Of a DNA stretch of 64,000 nt, positions 54,798-64,000 are shown in pieces (position 1 is the stretch's first letter; each line of letters starts with the position of its first letter). The position numbers were made by a program, and so were the translations under genes. The notes beneath the pieces were generated by a model that did no database searches, was not told where the DNA came from, and saw only the letters and a program-made list of their open reading frames with translations. Source of the stretch: Pyrrhosoma nymphula (Eukaryota > Arthropoda > Insecta > Odonata > Coenagrionidae); contig OY754338.1 of NCBI GenBank assembly GCA_963573305.1, forward strand, positions 16,180,192 through 16,244,191. Direction: 5' to 3'.

Positions 54798-54853
54798 TAG
54801 TAAGTCCTCTCTCTCTTTTTACTTTTCTTTCCCCACCCCCTGTCAAGTGTTTT

Positions 54854-54856
<3 letters not shown>

Positions 54857-54889
<33 letters not shown>
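54857..54889. repeat. (TA)n microsatellite at the PLE 3' end
   Basis: About 33 bp of TA repeats. Confidence 0.95.
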
Positions 54890-54895
<6 letters not shown>

Positions 54896-55625
54896 TTGTT
54901 TACCACAAAAATTGGAAATGGCCAATATTGTATATTAGGTTACCAATAGATTTAAAGTAATATTATCCATAGAGAGAACATTTTGTAAACAAATATTTAT
55001 TAAATAATTTGAGATTTAGGTAGGGATTTACAACAAATTTAATTTAAAAATCATTTGGCTAAACATTTTCATGTTTTCTAAGCTTTGCTAGGGTAGCCTT
55101 TTTCATTTCATTTTCTAGTTTAGCATTTTCAAATGCCAATGCACTAGAATTTAATTCATTTTTTAAAATTTCCAATGTAATTTTATGTTGCTACTCCAGT
55201 ATTTCTAATTGCCTATTTATTAGTAATGATTTTTGGTTTTCCATATTTGCTACTTCTTCTGCTTTTCTTTTCTTGGGAGTTGGAATTTGTGATGAAGTGG
55301 ATGTAGGACCTGTATTACATTTCTGGATGGGTTGTGGTGTGGCAGTAATATGAGGTATTTGACTATCGGTGCTTGGTATCTGGGATACGCTCAAACCATC
55401 TTCTTCATCAACGACCGTTTCCACAATCTTAAAATAAATAAAACTATATAAGAAAAATTTTCATTAGATAATTTGTGATGACAATCAGCTTTTAAAAAAG
55501 TCATAGAAGATAGAATTACATGAGCATCTCAGAATTGCTTTAGTGATATAAAGTTATTAATTTGAAGTAAAATATCCCAAAAAGTGTATTAAAAAAAGTT
55601 CAATAAATTAAATGTTAGACCATTA

Positions 55626-55638
55626 GGGCAATTCCACG
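55626..55638 (+). repeat. Left TIR of the 3.7-kb transposon
   Basis: GGGCAATTCCACG, perfect inverse of 59352-59364. Its last G overlaps the first subterminal motif. Confidence 0.9.
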
Positions 55639-56037
55639 GTGTCGGACGTAGAATTTGTACAAATATTTTCAATGTTTTTCACCTTTTCATGTAATTACAA
55701 ATAAAAAAATTAGTTTTGAACATTACAAATAAAAATATAAACTATTAGAAACATTTTGACAGATAAAGTATCAAAACCAATCATCTACATATGTTTTTTT
55801 TAATGCAAAACCATGGTGTCGGACGTAGAGTGCACAAAAACTATTTCTGACTTGAAGAAATTCTTCTTAAAATTTCTGTGAGTTTTGTTGTGTTATACTA
55901 ACAGCAAAAATATTGGATAAAAAAGATACCATACCCTTTAAAATGGTACCAATTTCAACACCATTGATTTGGTAGTTTAATAAATATAAAAAAAATTATA
56001 AGGTGTCGGACGTAGAATTCTTGGTGTCGGACGTAGA
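55638..56037 (+). promoter_or_regulatory. Left subterminal motif cluster (GGTGTCGGACGTAGA x4)
   Basis: Exact copies start at 55638, 55815, 56002 and 56023, all in the same orientation. The motif contains two CpGs in an otherwise AT-rich region, which makes the repetition very unlikely to be chance. Confidence 0.9.
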
Positions 56038-56303
56038 ATGTACAAATAAAGTGCGGTTTTATAAGGAATACAGTAGTATAATTATGCATTAATTTATTTT
56101 TTACCATGTATTTATTGAATAAATATATTTGTTCACAGAAAATCAGTATTTCATAAGTTCATACATCATAAACACATTTTATATATCTAATTACGGGACA
56201 GTCATGTAAAGCTACTAGATCTTGAAGATTTAGATCTAAGTTTTTTCTTTGATAAACTTTTGAAAACTTCCATTTTTTCAATCCTGGTATTTTCTAGTTC
56301 TCA

Positions 56304-58085
56304 TTATTCACTGTCCGAATCAAAATTTAATATTTTTGCCTTTCTTTTTATTATTTCATTGCTGGTTTCACCAACTAACACATAGTTTTTCGTACTAGCC
56401 GGTGTAACATAGTGGACTTTTTGCGTGTCCGATACAGGAACTGCTGCCTCCCAGACTTGCTGTGCTTCATGTACCTTTTCTTGCACATCATTACTTGATA
56501 TAAATTTGATTAATATGTTGGGGTTCCTGAGAGTAGCTATTTCAGCAAATATATCTGCAGAGCTCAAAATGGTTCCTTCATTAGCTTTTGCATAATTCCA
56601 AACACTTCTTTTTATTGTTCCTCCAATCCCGTCAACTACTCCTTTCCCATGAGAAGTTGCGAAGTAGTGCCAATGAAGATTAATGTCATACCTGCTCTGA
56701 AGGAAAGGAATTAAAGAAAATATGTAACGGTTCTTGAACTGAGATGATGGTCCATCCGAAAAAATGTTCACAGTTGTAATTTGAGGATAAATGGATTTCA
56801 GATGTCCAAGAAGGAAGTTAATGTAACAATAAATTTGATTTTTTGTATGATTAAGGTCGTCAGATATAATGACAAAGCTCTGGCTGACTTCTTCAGAGAT
56901 CCAGGCATAGGTAGTAAACAGGGTAGCCTGACTATGGCTCCAGTGGGCCGACTGAATTTCATTTTGATGAAGAAGTGTTGCATTTTCAGAAAAATCCACC
57001 TGGATTAAAATTTCACTTCCATTTACTCGTGATTTAATATTTTCAAATTCATTAGCCTGTTTTCTTTTAATATAAGTGTGGATCAAAAAATATTTCAATT
57101 GATTTTCCAACTCTTCAAAAGCTTCATCAACTGAACTTATCACCTCAACTTTCTGAACTAGTCCATCAACTTTTTGCCATTGCATGTACTTCAAGGGTTC
57201 GTTGTCACTTTTTGGTTTGTAAAGACCTATCATACCAATACAGTTCTTGCATTTTCTAGCCATGCAGGTTTTTGACTCTGAGTCACATACAACTTTGTCT
57301 ACAAATGTTCTGAAATTGGTTGTAAGCCCTGTGTGTGGATCTAAGGATGTTAACAGAAAGCGGACATTCTCGTGATATGAGCAAATGCAAACATTGTGCG
57401 GAATCTCCGAGAAGCACTTAACATGTTTAGGACGTAGACTGCAAAATTTTGAGAGTCCTATCTTTGCATCTGGGTTTTTTTCTTTGAAGACTGTCCAAGC
57501 TTCTTTCAAACTCATCACTAGGTATCGTGTTTGAACAGTAAATTTTTCTTTTTTTCCTTGTTTATTTTTATTTCGGTATACGACACGGTCCTTTCGACCT
57601 GGAGCCTGCCAAGTCACAATGTCACTGTTGTAGAGTTCTACTATTACCTTATTATTATTATCATCATCATTATCTGTATCGTTGCTTGTTGGTGAACTTG
57701 ATGGTGTTTCTTTTAGCTCCAAACCACACTGTTTAGCCAAACACTTCACAATGTAAGCCTTTTTGTTTGGCGAATTTGGAAGGCTGCTGCATACTCTTTT
57801 AATAGCCTTACCTTCTGTCTGTTTACATCGGTAGGGCGATACTTTTTCAGAAGTCTTAAAAACAGCCTCATTTTTCCTTCTAGTTTCATCGTACCACTTT
57901 TTGAATCTCTTTCGTTCTCTCTTTTTCTGATCTTCAATTTCTTCTTCCGTTGAATTCTGGAGCTTGGCTTCTCTTGAGGCCTTCTTCCTTAACCGATCCT
58001 TTGCCAACTCTGTAGCTTTTTTTTTTGGGTCAGCATTTATTCCTGCCCTTCTGCGAGCCATCTTCTCTTTATTTGTTAGAGGCAT
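56304..58085 (-). CDS. Putative transposase of the 3.7-kb transposon, 593 aa, intact
   Basis: It starts MPLTNKEKMARRRAGINADP with a strongly basic, probably helical N-terminus (residues 1-70: RLRKKASREAKLQ, RKRFKKWYDETRRKN). A C/H-containing region follows (FCSLRPKHVKCF, EIPHNVCICSYHENVRFLL, about residues 225-250; CMARKCKNCIGM, about 280). The C-terminal half has regularly spaced acidic motifs: IQVDFSENATL (about 361), NIFSDGPSSQFKNR (about 443) and WHYFATSHGKGVVDGIGG (about 478). I take these as an RNase-H-fold DDE/D catalytic core, by inference. I recognise the family as widespread, uncharacterised and multi-copy in invertebrates. An acidic tail (NFDSDSE) ends it. It is the only gene between the TIRs, which supports the transposase role. 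It is full length with no stop, so recent activity is possible. Confidence 0.8.
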   Translation of the reverse strand: MPLTNKEKMARRRAGINADPKKKATELAKDRLRKKASREAKLQNSTEEEIEDQKKRERKRFKKWYDETRRKNEAVFKTSEKVSPYRCKQTEGKAIKRVCSSLPNSPNKKAYIVKCLAKQCGLELKETPSSSPTSNDTDNDDDNNNKVIVELYNSDIVTWQAPGRKDRVVYRNKNKQGKKEKFTVQTRYLVMSLKEAWTVFKEKNPDAKIGLSKFCSLRPKHVKCFSEIPHNVCICSYHENVRFLLTSLDPHTGLTTNFRTFVDKVVCDSESKTCMARKCKNCIGMIGLYKPKSDNEPLKYMQWQKVDGLVQKVEVISSVDEAFEELENQLKYFLIHTYIKRKQANEFENIKSRVNGSEILIQVDFSENATLLHQNEIQSAHWSHSQATLFTTYAWISEEVSQSFVIISDDLNHTKNQIYCYINFLLGHLKSIYPQITTVNIFSDGPSSQFKNRYIFSLIPFLQSRYDINLHWHYFATSHGKGVVDGIGGTIKRSVWNYAKANEGTILSSADIFAEIATLRNPNILIKFISSNDVQEKVHEAQQVWEAAVPVSDTQKVHYVTPASTKNYVLVGETSNEIIKRKAKILNFDSDSE

Positions 58086-58800
58086 TTTCTCACTGAAAAC
58101 GAAGAATTTCTGTAACTTTTGTAAGCCTAGGCCTAGATTACAATTTTAATAAATTTTCTTGCGGTACATAATACTATGGGTTTGGTTTGGACACTATGTA
58201 TGGGTTAAAAAAATTGTATTTTCAACAAGTTGCTGTGTGATGTTCCATGTGTGAGTTTGTTAATAATTTTACAATTCAAATTTTTGTTTAAACATCGACT
58301 TTAATCCGCCTCAAATAAAATTAGCCTAGTAATAATGAAAGAAAACTTACCTTTTAAATTAGATTCCAAACCACCAACACGTAATAAAAGTTGGCTAAAC
58401 CAAAACTGGGAAACTGATATGCAACTTCAATTCAATCAAGAAAACTAATAATGCATAAATCTGTTGAGTATCAGCAACCCAAACATTTAACGAATTTTAT
58501 GCTATGTTTATCAATATGTTACTAAGATACGGTTGTTTACTGTTTTGAGGACTTTGAGGAAGAAGAAAAGTATCATTACGATTATGAGTTTATTGGAAAA
58601 ACAATAGACAAAAAGTTCATATTTATAATCAAATGTGGTTTAAATTAAATAAGGTTCCATCATTTTTTTATTGCACCTATATGTTATTCAGGTTAGCTAC
58701 GTGCTTAATTTTAGATTTTCTACTACTTATTGTTGCTTGATTTCATGAAATATTGAATTAAAACAATAGAAATCAATCAAAAATAGAACTTCCAGAAGTT

Positions 58801-59005
58801 GGTGTCGGACGTAGAGTCGGACGTAGACTTCTTTTCCTACGTCCGACACCAAAATTACAATAAACCTCTGGAAGTTTAATTATTTTTAGTAACAGGTTCT
58901 GTAAGCTCTACAATAACTTACTTTAAAACGGTGTTTTCATTCGTAAAAAAAAATATTTTGGAACTGCTATAAAACTAAAACTAGTTTTTTGGTGTCGGAC
59001 GTAGA
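58801..59005 (+). promoter_or_regulatory. Right subterminal motif cluster with hairpin
   Basis: GGTGTCGGACGTAGA at 58801-58815 is followed by a partial direct copy (GTCGGACGTAGA, 58816-58827) and an inverted copy (CCTACGTCCGACACC, 58836-58850). These could form a stem of about 14 bp. Another direct copy lies at 58991-59005. The cluster is 0.7 kb upstream of the putative transposase start, so it could also act on the promoter. Confidence 0.85.
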
Positions 59006-59351
59006 ATAGCATGTAGTTAAAATTTAAATAATTTTACCACGATAACCAAGGTAACGAAAATATTTTAAGTTACAAAAACTTTTAACTTGGTCCATAAATC
59101 AACCAAAAACATTGTATTTTGTTTGATAAATATTTCTTCAGCATCGCCAGCTTTGAAATTTGGCACGACTGCTCAAACGAAAGAGGAAAACTGTAAAAAA
59201 GACTTAAGATTAAAATAACATAACTTTTTACTATGGATTAAATGCATAAAATAAATACCAGAAATTAAAAGCTGACATTATTAGCTTTAAAAAAAACATA
59301 TTATACATAAGGGATTTAAGTAAAAAAAATTTTGACTTAGGTTTCCTATTT

Positions 59352-59364
59352 CGTGGAATTGCCC
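59352..59364 (-). repeat. Right TIR of the 3.7-kb transposon
   Basis: CGTGGAATTGCCC, the inverse of 55626-55638, followed by ATTA. Confidence 0.9.
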
Positions 59365-60669
59365 ATTAGCTTATCTTTAAAAACATGAGTAACTTTCTTA
59401 AAAAATTGTTCCATCGTCTAATTGATCTGTAACAAAAAATAATAATACTATATTATACTTACTGCATATCATATAAACAATATTCTTCGTTACAATCTGA
59501 GTGGTATTTATTAAGTGTACGTTCGTATTAAATAAGTTTACCAATAGAAATTTTTAATTTAATTTGCTTCGTATTTCAACAAAACGTAAAACGTTACTTT
59601 GAAATATTTTACATAAAAAACAATTCACAATGACCGTAATTAAAATCCGTATTCGTACTTTGTTATCGCGCATATGTTTTTTGTTAAATTACGCTTTTCC
59701 AGTAGAATTATCTACGAATCTAATAGAAAACATTAATGACTATAGTATATAAAAAAGTCACAAATATCGTTCGAATGATTCCACAGCCCGTGAGGTTAAA
59801 ACAAAAAAATTGAGCACATTTCTTTTCACATTTATCTTTTGCCCAGTCAATGGGAATTATTTTTGTCTAGTTAAACTTTGCGACTTATATGAACTAGCGG
59901 GTGACTCCTTAAAGGTAATAGCGTTGCTAGCCCGAGAATCCACACAATTAGTCACGATTTACGTAAAACTACACAATCCCTTTGCAATTAATACAAATTA
60001 ACTATCCAAAATACGATGCTTAAATATATTTACATTCATGATTATCGCCACTGTAACTTGCGTCACTGTCGGTAGGATTCCTCAATGATTGAAATCGAGC
60101 TTTCGCTAAGCTAATCAGCCGTTCTTCTTGGCAGGTCAACTTTGGAGTTGCAGATCCTCCGCCTGTCTTGTATGCTTCCACCTAAAATTTAAAAGTAGGT
60201 ACTATAATTCCGGAATGTAATGTCTGAGCACAGCGGGACGAAAGCTTCAATTAACCAAAACTAATTGCAATGATATTTTCACTATACTTTCATAGTTAGG
60301 TACTCACCTTATCATCAGCTGCATTCTTCTTAGCGCGACGTTTCATGTTATCATAGCAATTTTTCAGTTGCTTCCACGTCCTCACGGCGTTGGTTTGGGT
60401 GGCATTGAATGAAATTGTGACCTCCTCCCAAGCTTTTTTCTTCCCTTCACATGTAGTTGCGTCAGTTTTTTTGTTTTCTATGACATTTGAATATGCTTCC
60501 ACCAGATCCAACAGCCGAGACTTTTCCAACTCGGAAAAATTGTTGGAACGCGCGCCAGACATTTTTAAATATCGCGGTCGTCATGCAATTCAATAAACAT
60601 GGGTCACTTGACGGTGACAGCCAATAGGAATTCCTCTCACAAATCTATGAGAACGCTTACGTTACGCGA

Positions 60670-60788
60670 TTGCCGATCTTGATCGACGATCAAGTGTTGG
60701 TGAAACGGATGCGGGATTTGATCTCCGATCAGTAAATTGATGCCGATCAACTGATCGTCGATTAACGAGAGGTTGGTGAAACCGGGCC
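60670..60788 (-). repeat. Right terminal region of the Harbinger element
   Basis: The reverse strand begins GGCCCGGTTTCACCAACC and contains CGATCAGTTGATCGGC, GATCGGAGATCAAATCCC, a second GTTTCACCAAC (60703-60693) and GATCGTCGATCAAGATCGG. The left terminus (49269-49340) has matching phrases (GGGTTTCACCAAC, GATCGGAGATCAAA), consistent with a compound TIR. Confidence 0.65.
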
Positions 60789-62370
60789 TCACAATGTGTC
60801 TCACCCGTACAATGTCTTACTCTTCGAGTCTGCGCTTCACCCGCGAAGTCGCCATCCAACGACCACCTCACCCCGTATCTTCAGTTACTCATAGGCAATG
60901 TCAGTCTAATCTTTAATTAAACTCAGCAGCGTTATCTCAATGATTCAGATGAGCTGGAACCACTCTGCTCCGCAGCTTCCCACAGGCGACTGCCCACTCT
61001 TATCTTAATGACACTTTATCTGAATGGTCACTAACCACTGCGGGCCATCCATAAGAAGGGAACCAGCTATTCACTATACACCAGGATATTCACTTACATA
61101 CCTTATAATTTTTCCGTTACGGCACCAAAGCTTTCACAAAATTGTTCATCAAAAGGCCTACAAAAGTAGAATTGCGAACATCGAGGATACTGTGTCTGTT
61201 TAGACAAGTGGCTTTTAGATATTTTCCAATTATATTTAAAAATTGTATATTGAGCTGGTGAAATAAAAACTTCCATTGGAGAACCACCTTAATGATTACC
61301 ATCTTTTCTATTTTCCCAGGAATTACGGGGTGGGGGAATAATTTCTGTATATATATGTTTGCAATAAATTCTTGCAATCATATTATATAGATCAAGTAAA
61401 AACGATAAGATTGCTAACAAGACTGAGAAATGTAATGGATCAATGCAATGAGTAAATAGGATGTAGGTGTTTACTTAAGGTGGTTTGAGCGAGATAGTTC
61501 CCTAGTCATAATGGAGACAATATTCAAATTTTATTTCTTGATTTAAGTGTCCGTAAGAAGTATGAAATAAATATTATAATATAAATGGTGCAAGGATATA
61601 GTTATATATGATTGATATTCTCAGTAATTGAATAAATAAAGATACATAAGTCTCTAACTTGACTCATTTTTTCTCGCCGTATGGCTGAAAACCCTTCAAA
61701 ACTGCAGGTTTTTTTTGCGATTCTGTAAAACTTTCTGTGGTGAGTAATAGATTATTTTTATAAGTGGTTGAGAAAATATGCAATCTGCACACCGTTAGTT
61801 TTTTGACGAACTCTAAGTGCTAGAAGTTCCTAATTTGTTTAATATTCTCCCTCTGGAGCGCACAGCCATAATCTATCCCATGTCAAACAGCTCATATTTA
61901 CAGGTGCAAATTGCTCGATAAGTAACTCGGCAAGGGGTTGATATTTTGATATCATTGGAAAGATGAGTTTTTTCTTTAAAATGAGGCCAAATTCATGAAA
62001 TTCTAAGTGAAGTGATTTTTCGCTCATACTACCTTAAGACCAGTAATACCGTATTTGAAATATGCAGTAATTACCTGGATCCCACCTGAGAAAGAGTTGA
62101 TTAAATAACTATTATCTTCGAATAAGATCAGCCAGATATTTAAAAAACTACTACGAGAAAAAGAAAGGGCTGTTTGATAAGAGTAGGTGGGGACTCTTCC
62201 CATCGTAATCGGAGGACACTAGTGAGGTTGAAATAGCTGGCGAGACCCCTTTATCGTCGCCTGCCGTTTCTATAATACAAGTAAAGAATATCCTATAATT
62301 CACGTTTTTGGCTTTAATTCAGACGGCGTTAATGAGCGACTAAGTCAGCAAGGCTATTACCGGGAAGGAG
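60789..62370. other. Unassigned region
   Basis: A minus-strand frame at 61377-61117 (KMVIIKVVLQWKFLFHQL, HSILDVRNSTFVGLLMNNF) may be a coding relic, but I do not recognise it. No repeats were identified. Confidence 0.3.
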
Positions 62371-62528
62371 ATTACACTTCGTAATGGTCCGCTAAATTGA
62401 TTTATTTCTTACGACCATAATGACGTCTCATCACATAGTGACGTCTTCAGGTGAAGATGATGTCACTGTGAGATGATATCTGGGTCGTAAGAAATTAATC
62501 AATTTAGTGGACCATTACGAAGTGTAAT
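62371..62528. repeat. Inverted repeat with about 70-bp arms, PLE-like
   Basis: The left arm 'attacacttcgtaatggtcc' and the right arm 'ggaccattacgaagtgtaat' pair. Both continue with 'ctaaattgatt' and 'ttcttacgacc' or complements. The turn contains 'cacatagtgacgtcttcagg' and 'tgaagatgatgtcactgtga', a CTGAAGA-type motif as in the palindromes at 27548 and 35283. Confidence 0.7.
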
Positions 62529-63632
62529 TTTCCTTTCCGATTTGAAGAGGTTCCACACAGTGAAACCTAAAGTTATTACTAATAAGGATATTACCGCTGT
62601 TAAGATTGTTATATTACAGTTAAGTTATCTTCTTTGCATGTTTCATTTTTGATAAAAAACCAAGACATTTCAAATTGAACACCGGATGATCAATAAATGT
62701 ATATGAAATATTTTTAATGCACATGAACATAAATTACTGTGGAAAATGGGTGGTTTTGGAAATAATATTTCGAAATTTTTTTAAATCGACCAGTGTGTAT
62801 GGACGAGAAATTATACAATTTTCACATTTTCCTGCGTCTCCCAAACGTGTTGTCCACGGGCAAAGAACCTCATCCCGACCGAGTAGAAGGACACTGCTGT
62901 GGGTGGGCCAATGTAGTCCTTAGCCCGGCTTCCAAATAAATAATGCACGGACCTGCATTCATTTTGGAATCTCATCTCCATTCCTTGGCATGTATCATTG
63001 GCGGCTCTGTTTGCAAAACGTTCCCCTGAACTCAACAGAACTTCACAAAAAACCATCCATGTGTTTCGAGAAATCGATATTATGTTCGGTTACGTCACAA
63101 CATCAGACCTATTGCGATGTTCGGAATGGTTTCAAAAGCAGCTGTGGCGCTAGTTTCCATTTCATCAATTCGTAAACAACTTCGATAGAGGCAACTTGTA
63201 CTACATCCTACCAAGCTTAGGGTCACAACTGGTTCCCAGCAGAATAACTAGTTCTCTTTGCAAGGGTATCGTATCAATTTTATTCTAGAATTCAGAGGTT
63301 TCTTTGAGGAAAGACTGGAAATTGTCGATCAAACGAAACAATTGCGTCCTAAAAAATCGATTGAATATATAATATATGAGTATACTTCCTGCACTCGTCC
63401 GATATAAAACGTGTAATATCTCGCCAATTGATAGAAAAAGCAAAATGAAGAGGGAACCTTAACATTTCTTAAGCGTATTCTCTTTTCTCATTACATTCTT
63501 TCATCTCCTTTGTATGTCTTGGGTGTTATTTTTAACCTCCCTGTCATACTCCTTTGTGACGGCTTGAGGCTTTCAAAGTAGATGTTAATTATTCTGAAGC
63601 GTGTTCTACAAAGCAAAAATTCGTCCAGCGTT
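62529..63632. other. Unassigned region
   Basis: Short frames without recognised domains. No repeat was identified. Confidence 0.3.
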
Positions 63633-63902
63633 CTGGGGGGTTATTCTGTAATTCCACTTCCGAAATAGCTCTTTCGGAAGAGCACCAACTCAAAAGAACG
63701 ATTCATTTGAGCTGTTCCGCTCTCGAAGTACTCATTTGAAACCCAATTCGACGACCGAAAGAACTGGAAATGAACCATTCTCGGCAGAAATGAACGAGTC
63801 GATGGTCTCCCGTCTGGTGGGCACGGTTTACAACTCCACTTTCTGTAATATTCGCCATATAAGGAACGTTCCGTGGGGTTAAATTACAGAATTACCCCCC
63901 AG
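63633..63902. mobile_element. Short MITE-like element with 20-bp TIRs
   Basis: CTGGGGGGTTATTCTGTAAT (63633-63652) is inverted at 63883-63902 with one mismatch. The 270-bp interior has no coding capacity but includes an inner palindrome ('cttccgaaatagctctttcg' with 'gaag') and the CAACTCCACTTTCTGTAAT phrase that repeats part of the terminus. No clear target duplication was seen. Confidence 0.6.
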
Positions 63903-64000
63903 ATGTCCTTTAATCTCCCTAAGTATTACAAAAAGGTTAAAATGAAATGGAAGAGGCATGACCGTGAACGCTCATGGGTGAAAGGGAAGCAAGAATAGGG

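Larger units (their letters stand above)
51640..54900 (+). mobile_element. Penelope-like retroelement, coding-complete
   Basis: The element begins in the TA-rich stretch after the Harbinger transposase stop (about 51630-51660). It contains one long RT/GIY-YIG frame, a pyrimidine-rich 3' UTR with three repeats of 'tactttgttgca'-type phrases, a hammerhead-like core, and a (TA)n tract at 54857-54889. PLEs often show such AT-rich ends. Exact ends and a target duplication cannot be set because both flanks are TA-rich. Confidence 0.8.
55626..59364 (-). mobile_element. DNA transposon with 13-bp TIRs, ATTA duplication and subterminal 15-bp motif array; superfamily unassigned
   Basis: The left end GGGCAATTCCACG (55626-55638) is perfectly inverted at 59352-59364. 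ATTA flanks both sides (55622-55625 and 59365-59368). The interior has one intact 593-codon gene on the minus strand. GGTGTCGGACGTAGA occurs four times on the left (55638, 55815, 56002, 56023) and at 58801 and 58991 on the right. There is also a partial copy at about 58816 and an inverted copy at 58836-58850. Such motif arrays are usually transposase binding sites. A 4-bp target duplication is compatible with Sola-type elements, but I cannot confirm that assignment. Confidence 0.88.
55050..60562 (-). pseudogene. Harbinger accessory Myb/SANT-like protein gene, split by inserted transposon
   Basis: Exon 1 (60562-60308) encodes MSGARSNNFSELEKSRLLDL, KKAWEEVTISFNA and RTWKQLKNCYDNMKRRAKKN, a Myb/SANT-like DNA-binding domain. 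It ends at a GTGAGT donor. The acceptor TTTTAG precedes exon 2 (60181-about 60034: VEAYKTGGGSATPKLTCQEE, NPTDSDASYSGDNHE), the expected next block. The C-terminal exon lies at 55434-55059 (VETVVDEEDGLSVSQIPSTD, TPKKRKAEEV, then a coiled-coil-like ILKNELNSSALAFENAKLEN). It has one in-frame TAG at 55191-55193, probably from a CAG codon. The 4.6-kb gap between exons 2 and 3 contains the complete transposon at 55626-59364, so the original intron was under 1 kb. The exon 2/3 phase does not fit perfectly. Confidence 0.7.
49265..60788. mobile_element. PIF/Harbinger transposon carrying two nested insertions
   Basis: The left end GGGTTTCACCAAC (49269-49281) is mirrored at the right end, where the reverse strand reads GGCCCGGTTTCACCAACC (60788-60771). 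Both ends contain GATCGGAGATCAAA-type subterminal repeats. Inside are a Harbinger transposase (+) and a Myb/SANT-like protein gene (-) in the convergent order usual for the superfamily. A PLE and another DNA transposon are inserted between and within them, expanding the element to 11.5 kb. The exact outer TIR bases and a 3-bp target duplication could not be fixed because the left end is mutated. Confidence 0.7.

Overview
The window looks like a transposon-saturated, AT-rich stretch of an arthropod (probably insect) nuclear genome. Spliceosomal introns, Transib, PIF/Harbinger, hAT, Penelope-like (PLE), gypsy, RTE-like and I/Jockey-type elements, microsatellites and one large satellite array are all present. 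I see no convincing single-copy host gene, no rRNA and no functional tRNA gene. The species cannot be named from this sequence.

Layout, left part (1-17.8 kb). A Transib/RAG1-like transposase with introns runs off the left edge (1-1739). It is followed by a 5'-truncated LINE tail (2135-2562) and a minus-strand relic of an uncharacterised mobile-element protein that has a FEN/XPG-like nuclease block and a Cys-rich C-terminus (2704-5465). Then come a decayed gypsy pol (about 7.9-10.8 kb), a decayed RTE-like LINE (about 10.9-12.3 kb), microsatellites and a palindrome, an AT-rich minisatellite, and a PLE-like 3' end.

Middle part. An 8.5-kb satellite array of about 205-bp units (17.88-26.35 kb) shows higher-order duplication and ends inside a Harbinger transposase exon. 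From 27 to 36 kb there are SINE-like copies, four PLE-like fragments or palindromes, and an internally deleted two-gene Harbinger with TTA target duplications (28805-30264).

Nested cluster 1 (about 36-47.3 kb). A minus-strand hAT transposase has been broken by two insertions only 41 bp apart. One is a 5.8-kb I/Jockey-type LINE (37176-42939, 11-bp target duplication). The other is a 3726-bp Transib (42992-46717) whose two termini each carry a CACAGTG heptamer, a 23-bp spacer and an ACAAAACCT nonamer, that is, a 23-RSS-like end. It is flanked by 5-bp CGGCG target duplications.

Nested cluster 2 (about 49.27-60.79 kb). A Harbinger element contains a transposase gene on the + strand and a Myb/SANT-like accessory gene on the - strand. 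An apparently intact PLE (887-aa RT plus GIY-YIG protein, followed by a hammerhead-ribozyme-like core) sits between the two genes. A second complete DNA transposon (55626-59364) lies inside an intron of the accessory gene. That transposon has 13-bp perfect terminal inverted repeats, a 4-bp ATTA duplication, an intact 593-aa putative transposase and a recurring 15-bp subterminal motif on both sides. I cannot place it in a superfamily with certainty, and it is the best candidate for something poorly described.

The right end (60.8-64 kb) is mostly unassigned, with one PLE-like palindrome and one short MITE. Nearly all coding remnants are parasitic. Only the PLE protein, the 593-aa protein and the 3' two-thirds of the LINE ORF2 remain open over their expected length.
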